A stretch of DNA of 58,365 nucleotides from Nitrospira sp. (GTDB lineage: Bacteria > Nitrospirota > Nitrospiria > Nitrospirales > Nitrospiraceae), in NCBI GenBank assembly GCA_020846195.1, contig JADLEJ010000048.1, positions 1-58,365 on the forward strand, written 5' to 3'. Under the pieces are notes generated by a model. The model saw only the letters and a list, made by a program, of their open reading frames with translations, searched no databases and was not told the origin of the DNA. Positions 47,424-55,497 of this stretch are shown piece after piece; within the stretch, counting starts at the first letter, position 1, and each line of letters opens with the position of its first letter. Position numbers and translations under genes: made by a program.

Positions 47424-48629
47424 ATGACCACGCTGCCGATCAGTGCCGATCAACTTTCAACCCCAAGTGTCATCGCCAACCCATACCCCTACTATCATGA
47501 GTTGCGAGAGCACTCACCGCTGAACTACGTCTTTCTCCCTGCAGGAGCCGTAGCCGGCATCAACGAGCCGATCCGCGCCTGGGCCTTAATGAGATATGCC
47601 GATGTGTACGGAGCTTTACGGAACCATGACACCTTCGCATCGAGTCATTCACTCGCAGGGAAAGTCGTTCCCCGGCTCGCGCTCATTCACGATGATCCTC
47701 CTCGTCACACTCGCTTTCGCCACTTGGTCAACAAAGCGTTCACGCTGAAACGGATCGAGGCACTGAAGCCCTGGATCGCGACCGTCGTGAATGAATTGGT
47801 CGACCATATGGCCGTGTCCAAAGAATCCGACATCATGCAGGACTATGCGATTCCTCTTCCAGTCAGAGTAATCGCCAGGATGCTTGGCATTCCGGGAGAG
47901 GATTACGTCAGGTTTAAGCTTTGGAGCGACACATTTCTCGCATTCAGTTCGATGACTCCAGAAGAACGTGCGAAGAGCAATCAGGAGATGATGGCTTATT
48001 TCGGACAGATGGCGGCCGCACGACGAACAGAGGGCGCGGAAGACCTCATTACCGCCTTGGTCGAAGCCAATGTCGATGGGGAGTCACTTGCAGACACTGA
48101 AATCATCGGATTTTGCATGCTGGCCTTGATCGCTGGAAATGAAACAACTACCAACCTGATCGGCAATATGCTCGGAATCCTGGTCGACCGCCCTGATCTC
48201 TGGCAGCAGCTGCGAGCAGATCGAAGCCTGGTCGATAGCGTGATCAACGAAACCCTCAGGATCGAGAGTCCCTTCCAGCGCCTGTCCCGCATAACGACGC
48301 GCGACACGGAGTTATCGGGCGTCTCGATTCCACAAGGATCCCTCGTCACTATTTACTATGGCGCGGCAAACCGCGACCCAGCAGAATTTCCCAATCCCGA
48401 TGAGTTCCGATTAGACCGTGATTTACGCAATCACGTGGCCTTCGGCATGGGCATTCACTACTGCCTGGGGGCTCCACTTGCCCACGCCGAAGCATCTATT
48501 ACGCTCAATGCACTGCTGGACCGCTTTCCTGTGATGCAACGAGGCAACATACCAGCAATTCGTCAAACAACAAGCCTGATGGTTTACGGCTACCAGCAAT
48601 TGCCGCTTAGGCTCCTGACTTCGAAATAG
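47424..48629 (+). CDS. Cytochrome P450 (bacterial class I type)
   Basis: 401 residues. The I-helix is ALIAGNETTTNL (oxygen-activating Glu/Thr), the ExxR motif ETLR, and the heme ligand Cys lies in FGMGIHYCLGAPLAHAEA. It is typical of soluble bacterial P450s that hydroxylate secondary metabolites or fatty acids. No ferredoxin gene is nearby. GGGAGG precedes the ATG. It would tailor a product of the adjacent nitroreductase-like protein and ketosynthase. Confidence 0.95.
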   Translation: MTTLPISADQLSTPSVIANPYPYYHELREHSPLNYVFLPAGAVAGINEPIRAWALMRYADVYGALRNHDTFASSHSLAGKVVPRLALIHDDPPRHTRFRHLVNKAFTLKRIEALKPWIATVVNELVDHMAVSKESDIMQDYAIPLPVRVIARMLGIPGEDYVRFKLWSDTFLAFSSMTPEERAKSNQEMMAYFGQMAAARRTEGAEDLITALVEANVDGESLADTEIIGFCMLALIAGNETTTNLIGNMLGILVDRPDLWQQLRADRSLVDSVINETLRIESPFQRLSRITTRDTELSGVSIPQGSLVTIYYGAANRDPAEFPNPDEFRLDRDLRNHVAFGMGIHYCLGAPLAHAEASITLNALLDRFPVMQRGNIPAIRQTTSLMVYGYQQLPLRLLTSK

Positions 48630-48668
48630 ATACATTTCAATGCATGCCTTAAAGAAACGAGGGCGCCC

Positions 48669-49211
48669 ATGAAACACCGCAGGACAACCTCTGACGAAAA
48701 CTCTCACTCTCTTGTGACGGATGTATTTGGCACTCTCTCTAAAGAAGAACTGCTTGCCGCCTTGTCCCTCATGCACCAAATACTTGACGCAGAGAGAAAA
48801 AGAGACATGGACCGGATCGGGGCCGCACTGTCCAGCCTCCAGCACAAGATCGCCCCTCGCAGAGCTTCTGGCAAGCACCAGGCGGCTGACGCACCGACAC
48901 GACGCGGCCACTCTCCACACGATGATGTTGTTGGCTATTTCTTTGCTTGCGTCGAGAAAATGCACGCCCGGCTCGACGGAAAACCGAGCCATTCACACAT
49001 ACCAGGCAACTCCTGCCACTTGTCGCCCCGGGAGCTCACCGTGCTGCTCTGGATGAAAGAAGGGAAAACCAACTGGGAAATTGCTCAAATCCTTGAGCTA
49101 AGCGAGCGAACCGTCCGCTTTCATGTCGGCGGCATTTTCGAGAAGCTGGATGTCACCTCTCGCACACAAGCCGTCGCGCGGGCGTTGGGAGCGGGGCTTA
49201 TTGCCTCCTGA
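48669..49211 (+). CDS. LuxR-type HTH transcriptional regulator 2
   Basis: 180 residues. The N-terminal part (1-115) is mostly helical and unlike any sensor domain I know. A LuxR HTH follows: LSPRELTVLLWMKEGKTNWEIAQILELSERTVRFHVGGIFEKLDV. It shares EGKTNWEI and the helical layout with regulator 1. It is just downstream of the P450 and probably controls the same cluster (inference). Confidence 0.85.
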   Translation: MKHRRTTSDENSHSLVTDVFGTLSKEELLAALSLMHQILDAERKRDMDRIGAALSSLQHKIAPRRASGKHQAADAPTRRGHSPHDDVVGYFFACVEKMHARLDGKPSHSHIPGNSCHLSPRELTVLLWMKEGKTNWEIAQILELSERTVRFHVGGIFEKLDVTSRTQAVARALGAGLIAS

Positions 49212-49464
49212 CACCCGGCATGGGCATGGACAGGTACACGGTGCCTGGCGACAGACGCATTCGCGGGCTGCCTGTCATAGATTTCATGCCCGCCCCGTCG
49301 CCAGTACCAGCACTGACCGTACGCACTGAGCTTCGTCCCACCCTGGCGGGTACGCCAGGTGACATCTCCCCTCCCAATCCTTTTATGATACCGGGCAATT
49401 ACGGCATCGATCATACAGCCTAGAGAAGCCACCGTAGCGCTCATCTCTTGCGAGGGATCTGATT

Positions 49465-50268
49465 ATGGAGAACAACTCCCAACGGTTACGCCTCATTCAC
49501 CGCTCGGACCAGAAAAAACTGGAGGCAAAACCCTCCCCTCTGCAGGCTGCGAATCGCACACACACAACGATCCGCCAGGTTCCGCGCTCCTCCAGCGACC
49601 TGATTGTGTCTCTGCGCGCAACCGAAGAGCGGCTCAGCGCATTGTTGGAAGATCGCGGGCGAGTCAGCCGCGACCTGCACGATTCTGTTTTGCAGTCGCT
49701 CTATGCCATCGGCCTCGGCCTTGAAACGTCCCGCCGCACCGGCGTGTCGCCGCAGCCCGGCGCCGACCCCGCCTACGCGCATGCCGTGGATCAGCTGAAC
49801 CACTTGATCCACGAGGTACGCGGCTTGATCAAGGGGCTCGCCGACGGATCGATTCAGGGGGTCAATCTGAATGAGGAGCTGCGCAATCTGGCCGGCAGCT
49901 ACGAACGGATCGGCGGGGTGACGGTGTCGCTGGGCTTGCAGCCGTCTTCGCTCGATGTGCTGACGAGCGAAGAAGAGCAGGAAGTGCTGAACATCGTCCG
50001 CGAGGCCTTAAGCAACTGCGTCCGCCATGCGGAGGCGACGCACATCGACGTGACCGTCCGCACGCACAAAGGCAAAATCAGGGTCAGTATTCGCGACAAC
50101 GGCAAAGGGTTTCTCGTGACCGATTCAGGCCCGAAAGGCTATGGCCTGATGAATATGGAGGCCAGGGCCAAAAAACTTGGCGGCCGCTTGCGGTTGCAAT
50201 CGAGACCAGGCCGCGGAATGCGGATCACTGCGGAATTTACACTCGAGCCGATTTTAACGTCTGTATGA
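49465..50268 (+). CDS. NarX-type cytoplasmic sensor histidine kinase
   Basis: The 267-residue kinase lacks membrane spans. The dimerisation/phosphoacceptor helix RVSRDLHDSVLQSLYAIG has His72. An HATPase domain follows with NIVREALSNCVRHAEATHI, RDNGKGF and GYGLMNMEARAKKLGG. The input domain is short (residues 1-60), so it may sense through a partner. Its last 4 nt overlap the regulator gene at 50265. Confidence 0.93.
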   Translation: MENNSQRLRLIHRSDQKKLEAKPSPLQAANRTHTTIRQVPRSSSDLIVSLRATEERLSALLEDRGRVSRDLHDSVLQSLYAIGLGLETSRRTGVSPQPGADPAYAHAVDQLNHLIHEVRGLIKGLADGSIQGVNLNEELRNLAGSYERIGGVTVSLGLQPSSLDVLTSEEEQEVLNIVREALSNCVRHAEATHIDVTVRTHKGKIRVSIRDNGKGFLVTDSGPKGYGLMNMEARAKKLGGRLRLQSRPGRGMRITAEFTLEPILTSV

Positions 50269-50945
50269 AGCACGCACGCACGACACTCCTCATCGTCGAC
50301 GATCACGAAGTGGTCCGGCAAGGACTCCGAACGCTCCTGGAGCTTGAGCCAGATATCCACGTCGTCGGAGAGGCCACCTCAGCCACGGGGGCGGTCGCTC
50401 AGACGGCCCGCCTGAAGCCCAACGTCGTCCTGCTGGATGTCAAACTGCCCGATGGGTCAGGAATCGACGCCTGCCGCCAGATCCTCGCGACGACGCCGGC
50501 CACCCGCATTTTGATGCTGACCAGCTTTTCGGATGACACGATGGTGGTTGACGCGGTTCAGAGCGGGGCCCATGGCTATGCCTTGAAAGATGTCCGCACG
50601 CAGGACCTGATCGACGCTATTCGCACCGTCGCAAACGGACAGGGGTATCTGGACCCGCGTGTAGCGCAGCAAACCTTGCATTGGATTCGCGACCGATCCC
50701 ACGCAGCCGCCGGTCATTTCCCGGACAGCCTGACCCGTCTCTCCCCTCAAGAGCGCGCCATTCTACCGCTGCTCGCCGAAGGCAAGACCAACAAGGAAAT
50801 CGCGGTCGACCTCCGCTTAAGCGATAAGACCGTCAAAAACTACCTCGCCAACATCTTCGACAAATTGCAAGTCAAACGGCGTACAGAAGCCGTTAGCTGG
50901 TATATCCGAACGACGCGGACCTCATCCCAAGACTCCCGCTTCTAA
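50265..50945 (+). CDS. NarL/FixJ-type response regulator 1
   Basis: The 226-residue protein has a receiver domain (IVDDHEVVRQG; phosphoacceptor Asp58 in VVLLDVKLPDGSG) and a LuxR HTH (LSPQERAILPLLAEGKTNKEIAVDLRLSDKTVKNYLANIFDKL). The genetic partner is the kinase at 49465-50268 by overlap. Confidence 0.96.
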   Translation: MKHARTTLLIVDDHEVVRQGLRTLLELEPDIHVVGEATSATGAVAQTARLKPNVVLLDVKLPDGSGIDACRQILATTPATRILMLTSFSDDTMVVDAVQSGAHGYALKDVRTQDLIDAIRTVANGQGYLDPRVAQQTLHWIRDRSHAAAGHFPDSLTRLSPQERAILPLLAEGKTNKEIAVDLRLSDKTVKNYLANIFDKLQVKRRTEAVSWYIRTTRTSSQDSRF

Positions 50946-50991
50946 ATCCTGGACAATTCGCTCATTTAAAGACCTTCTCCCTCTAGAATTT

Positions 50992-51028
50992 CATAGGCCT
51001 TAGGCCCTATGCTTACATCTAAATAGGG
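50992..51028. promoter_or_regulatory. Overlapping inverted repeats between the two kinase/regulator pairs
   Basis: CATAGGCCTTAGGCCCTATG (50992-51011) is nearly a perfect palindrome. Its right part CCCTAT (51005-51010) can also pair with ATAGGG (51023-51028), giving mutually exclusive structures. It may be an operator or attenuator for the kinase gene at 51102. Confidence 0.4.
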
Positions 51029-51101
51029 CTCTCGCTCTTTTCCTCACCGCGTGGATCAAGGGGAAAGAAAGCACGGATGGAGCCACCCCCCTAAGAAGGC
51101 T

Positions 51102-54100
51102 ATGATAAACAGGCCGCCTGACGTCATTTCCGCAACCTCAGATACCCGCATCGCCCTCTCCCCAGAAGACGAGCTGACCAGCCTCCGTGCGCGCGTCGAG
51201 GAACTGGAACGGGAATCTGCCGAGCGGAAATGGATGGATCACGCGCTGAAAACCCTGGCCTTCAGCACCGCCGCTGCCACGGGGCAGGAGTTCCTCCAGC
51301 AAATGGTTCAGCAATTGTCCAGCATCTTGCAGGTGCCGTACGCATTCGTCACCGAATTCGTCCCGGGAAGGACAGATCGGGTTCGAACCGCAGCCGGGTG
51401 GTGCCGAGGGGAAGCGGCTAAGTCCATTGAATATGCGCTGCACGATTCCCCCTGCGAACAGGTATTCCAAGAAGGTCTCGTATTCATCCCTCGCGATGTC
51501 CAGAAGAAATTCCCGCACGATAAGTACCTCGTCGCGCGCAACATCGAAAGTGATCTGGGCGTCCCCCTGCTCAACAGCGCTGGCCAGCCAACTGGCCATC
51601 TGTGCGTCATGGATGTGCGCCCATTCCGCTTCGATCCCAGCCAGGGGAGCGCCATTATCACAATCTTTTCCGAGCGCGCCACCGCTGAATTAGAGCGCCT
51701 CCGAACCGAGGAAACGCTGCGACAGAGCGAACAGCGATACCAGGCCCTCTACGAACACAACCCCACCATGTACTTCACGCTGACGCCTGACGGCACGGTC
51801 CTCTCCGTCAACCGCTTCGGGGCGGAAGAATTGGGCTATCGCGCGGACGAATTAGTCGGGCAATCGGTACTCGCCGTGTTCCAAGACGCCGATCGCCAGA
51901 CGGTACTGGAACAATTGCGCATCTGCTCACAGAGCCCGGAGCGAACCTTCGACTGGGAAATCCAGAAAGTGCGAAAGGGCGGACAACGCCTCTGGGTCAA
52001 GGAACGGGCGCGGGCGATCACCGGGCCGGACGGAAGCCCGATTATTCTCATCGTCTGTGAAAACATTACCAACCAACGGCAGACACAAGAGCTCATCCGA
52101 GATCGAGATCGGCAATTACACGCCACCCTGCAACTCCTGCATACGCTGGTGCAGGAATCTCCTCTGCCGATCATCAGCCTGGATGCCGAAGCGCGGGTCA
52201 CGAGCTGGAACCAGGCCGCCACCAAACTGTTCGGGTGGAGCGAGGAAGAAGTCCTGGGCCGGGAACTTCCGTATGTCCCCCCTGGTCAGGAGACAGAAGC
52301 CGATACCATTTGGAGCCATGGCACGCACCACAGAATCCGCGGCCCGCTCTCGCTCCGCCGGCAGCGGAAAGACGGGAAAATCCTGGACCTGTTGCTGTGG
52401 CCCGTGTTCATCGAAAACTCCAACGACCAGCTCTCGACCGTGGTCGGCCTCTATGTCGATCAGTCTGATCTCCGCCGGGCGGAAGATGCGCGCCGGCACG
52501 GTGAAGAACGGCTCCGTTCCTTCTTAAACGCGCTCGACGACCTCGCCTTTGAATTCGACGGTCATGGCACCTATTTAAATGTGTGGACCAGAAACGAGAA
52601 CCTCCTCCTCTGGCCGAAAGAAGACATTGTCGGGAAAACACTGGCCGACATACACGGAAGAGAGGCGGGCGAGCGGTACGGCCACAGCCTCACCCGTGTG
52701 CTCGACTCAGGACAGCCGGAAACCATCGAATATTCCCTGGCGATTCATGGGCACCCTCGGCATTTCTCCGCCGTCCTCAGCCGCATCCCCGCGAGCGCCA
52801 GCACCCCGGCGACCGTGGCCTGCGTCGTCCGCGACATCACAGAGCTCAAACGCTCGGCCGAAGCCCTGCATCTGAGCGAGCAGCACTTAAAGAGCATCAT
52901 CGAGACTTCGCCGGAATGCGTCAAGCTGATGACCGCTGACGGCATACTGCTCCAAATGAACCCCGCCGGACTGGCCATGATCGAGGCCGACGATATGCAA
53001 ACCGTGCTCGGCCAATGCGTTTATTCGATTGTCGCCGAACCTCATCGCGCAGCCTTTCGGGCCATGAATGAACGGGTCTGCCAGGGAAAGAAAGAATCGC
53101 TGGAATACGAAATCGTAGGGTTGCGGGGGACTCGCCGCTGGATGGAGACCCATGCCGTGCCCTTGCGCAATTCCGCCGACGGAGCCATGGTGCAGCTGTC
53201 CATCACACGCGACATTACCGCCCGCAAGCAAACCGAACAGGCCCTCCGCCTCAGCGAACAACGCTACCAAATCGCCTTCCGGTCGAGTCCGCATCCCGTC
53301 GTAATTACCGAATTGGCGACCGGCCGCTGCATCGAAGTCAACGACACCGCGCTACAGCTTTTCGGATTTCAACGCCACGAAGCAGTCGGACACACGACCC
53401 TTGCCATCGAGCTCTGGCCGAACCCGGAAGACCGGACACGATTCGTCGAACAGCTCCTGGCAACCGGCACCCTCCGGGGCGCGGAGTTCAGCTTCCAGAC
53501 CAAAGACCGCCACATGCGGCACTGCCTCATTTCCAGTGAATTGATCGACCTCAACGGCACTCGCTGCATCCTCACCGTCGGCACGGATGTCACGGGAAAG
53601 AAGGAGGCCGAAGCGGCCCTGCGGGAAAGTGAAGAGCGCTGGAAGCGTTTCGTCGCCGAGGCGCCCGTGGGACTGGTCATCGTCGGCACCGACAAGCGCG
53701 TTCTTAGCGCCAACAAGGCTTTTTGCACGCTGACCGGCTATTCCGATCAAGACGTGACCGGCAGCACCTACGCGCTCTACACCCATCCCGACGACCTGTC
53801 GAACAGCATGCAGTTGATCGAGGAGTTTTTCTCGGGGCAGCGGAGCGACTACACCTGCGAACAACGCTATGTCCGGAAGAACGGCGAAATCATTTGGATC
53901 TCCATGCGGGCGAGCGGCCTGGCGGTTGGCGGATACAATGCGCCGCTGCTGCTCGCCGTCGCGGAAGACATTACCGATCACAAGCGGGCGCTCGCCGACC
54001 GCGAGCGCATTAGCCAGGATCTGCACGATAATATTCTCCAATCGCTCTATGCCGTCGGCATGCAACTCGAAGCCGGCAAACTGCTGGCGGAGAAAGCCCC

Positions 54101-54611
54101 GCGCAAATCCAAGCAGCATGTCACCCACGCCATCCGGCAGTTGAACCATCTCGTCTTGGAAGTCCGGCAGTTCATCACCGACCTTAGCCGTCGGGCGGCC
54201 CCCGCACTGGATTTCACCGTGGCGCTGAACCAGCTGATCGCCTCCTGCTCGTCGGAAACGCGCACCGCGCCCGAGCGAGACCTCGATCCCAGCGCACTCG
54301 CCGCCATTACTCCAGCGCTCGGCGAGCAACTGCTGAACATCGCGCGGGAAGCCTTAAGCAACAGCATCCGCCATGCCGGCGCGGCACACCGTTCTGTCGG
54401 CCTCACGAAAACCGACCGCGTCATCCGGTTGCGCATCGCCGATGACGGGAAAGGCTTCGACCCCGGCCGCACGCGCCGCCGTGGCCACGGCCTGGCCAAT
54501 ATGGCGGCGCGGACCAAAACCATCGGCGGGCAATTCACCCTCGACAGCGCCCCAGGACAAGGCACCTGCATCACCATCGACATCCCAATTGGAGGTCCGC
54601 ATGGCCGCTAA
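51102..54611 (+). CDS. Large cytosolic GAF/multi-PAS sensor histidine kinase
   Basis: 1169 residues. An N-terminal coiled-coil region, a GAF domain (about 35-200) and about six PAS/PAC modules follow (repeated SEQRYQ starts and DITxRK or DITDHK ends). The NarX-type phosphoacceptor helix (RISQDLHDNILQSLYAVG, His975) and HATPase (NIAREALSNSIRHAGAAH, ADDGKGFD, GHGLANMAARTKTIGG) complete it. No membrane span is seen. ATG 51102 is chosen over the GTG at 51051 because AAGAAGG lies upstream. The last 11 nt overlap regulator 2, so the two are a pair. Confidence 0.93.
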   Translation: MINRPPDVISATSDTRIALSPEDELTSLRARVEELERESAERKWMDHALKTLAFSTAAATGQEFLQQMVQQLSSILQVPYAFVTEFVPGRTDRVRTAAGWCRGEAAKSIEYALHDSPCEQVFQEGLVFIPRDVQKKFPHDKYLVARNIESDLGVPLLNSAGQPTGHLCVMDVRPFRFDPSQGSAIITIFSERATAELERLRTEETLRQSEQRYQALYEHNPTMYFTLTPDGTVLSVNRFGAEELGYRADELVGQSVLAVFQDADRQTVLEQLRICSQSPERTFDWEIQKVRKGGQRLWVKERARAITGPDGSPIILIVCENITNQRQTQELIRDRDRQLHATLQLLHTLVQESPLPIISLDAEARVTSWNQAATKLFGWSEEEVLGRELPYVPPGQETEADTIWSHGTHHRIRGPLSLRRQRKDGKILDLLLWPVFIENSNDQLSTVVGLYVDQSDLRRAEDARRHGEERLRSFLNALDDLAFEFDGHGTYLNVWTRNENLLLWPKEDIVGKTLADIHGREAGERYGHSLTRVLDSGQPETIEYSLAIHGHPRHFSAVLSRIPASASTPATVACVVRDITELKRSAEALHLSEQHLKSIIETSPECVKLMTADGILLQMNPAGLAMIEADDMQTVLGQCVYSIVAEPHRAAFRAMNERVCQGKKESLEYEIVGLRGTRRWMETHAVPLRNSADGAMVQLSITRDITARKQTEQALRLSEQRYQIAFRSSPHPVVITELATGRCIEVNDTALQLFGFQRHEAVGHTTLAIELWPNPEDRTRFVEQLLATGTLRGAEFSFQTKDRHMRHCLISSELIDLNGTRCILTVGTDVTGKKEAEAALRESEERWKRFVAEAPVGLVIVGTDKRVLSANKAFCTLTGYSDQDVTGSTYALYTHPDDLSNSMQLIEEFFSGQRSDYTCEQRYVRKNGEIIWISMRASGLAVGGYNAPLLLAVAEDITDHKRALADRERISQDLHDNILQSLYAVGMQLEAGKLLAEKAPRKSKQHVTHAIRQLNHLVLEVRQFITDLSRRAAPALDFTVALNQLIASCSSETRTAPERDLDPSALAAITPALGEQLLNIAREALSNSIRHAGAAHRSVGLTKTDRVIRLRIADDGKGFDPGRTRRRGHGLANMAARTKTIGGQFTLDSAPGQGTCITIDIPIGGPHGR

Positions 54612-55293
54612 AGCAAAACCGTCGCCCCTTCGGCTGCTCATCGTCGACGACCACGAGGTTGTCCGGATCGGGCTCAGCGCCGTGCTCGACCTGACCCCGG
54701 GCATGAAAGTCGTCGGTCAAGCCCGGAGCAAAGCGGACGCCATCGCTCAATGCCGCCGCGCAAAACCGGACGTGGTGCTGCTCGATATCCGGCTTCCCGA
54801 TGGCAGCGGCATCGATGCCGCCCGAGATATCCTCTCCGCGCGCCCGGAGACGCGCATCTTATTTTTGACCAGCTTCGCCGACGAACACACTGTGCTCGAA
54901 GCGGTATTGTCGGGAGCACAGGGCTATCTCCTGAAGGACATTGCGTCCGCCGGGCTGGTTAAAGCCATCAAAACGGTCGCATCCGGACAGCCCCTGATAG
55001 ATCCCCGGCTGACCACGCATACCCTGTCCTGGCTGAAAAGCCTGTCGCCCGGGCCAGGACCGTCCAAACGATCGCTGCTCTCTCCCCAGGAACAACGCAT
55101 CCTTCCGCTCGTCGCCGAAGGCCTCACCAACAAAGAAATCGCCCACCGATTGGAACTGAGCGAGAAAACCGTCAAGAACTATCTCGCCAACATCTACTCC
55201 AAGCTCCAAATCGGACGGCGCTCCCAAGTCGCCGCCATGTACGCCGGGAGCTTCAAAGGGTCTCTGCCGCCGCTGGCCTCGAAATCCTCCTGA
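54601..55293 (+). CDS. NarL/FixJ-type response regulator 2
   Basis: The 230-residue protein has a receiver domain (LIVDDHEVVRIGL; Asp62 in VVLLDIRLPDGSG) and a LuxR HTH (LSPQEQRILPLVAEGLTNKEIAHRLELSEKTVKNYLANIYSKLQIG). It is closely similar to regulator 1, suggesting a duplicated module. ATG 54601 is chosen because it begins just before the receiver domain; the open frame extends upstream inside the kinase gene. Confidence 0.96.
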   Translation: MAAKAKPSPLRLLIVDDHEVVRIGLSAVLDLTPGMKVVGQARSKADAIAQCRRAKPDVVLLDIRLPDGSGIDAARDILSARPETRILFLTSFADEHTVLEAVLSGAQGYLLKDIASAGLVKAIKTVASGQPLIDPRLTTHTLSWLKSLSPGPGPSKRSLLSPQEQRILPLVAEGLTNKEIAHRLELSEKTVKNYLANIYSKLQIGRRSQVAAMYAGSFKGSLPPLASKSS

Positions 55294-55497
55294 CGCACAC
55301 CGACTCCGGCGCACGGGACAGACCTTGATCTCAAGAATCTCCCCAGCGCACCGATAACGTGCTGCCGCACATCACTGTTCGCAGCCCCGTCCCATTATTC
55401 AGCCCAACCGGATTTCCCGCATTAAGTTTCCTCCTCCGGCATCCGACACAGGCGAGGGGCCCCAGACCAGCCCATCTCCATTCGCCTCGAGGAAGCC

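Noticed and set aside
49220..49423. Possible small Pro-rich gene between LuxR regulator 2 and the kinase
   Set aside because: No ribosome site, no resemblance, and overlapping open frames on the other strand of equal length.
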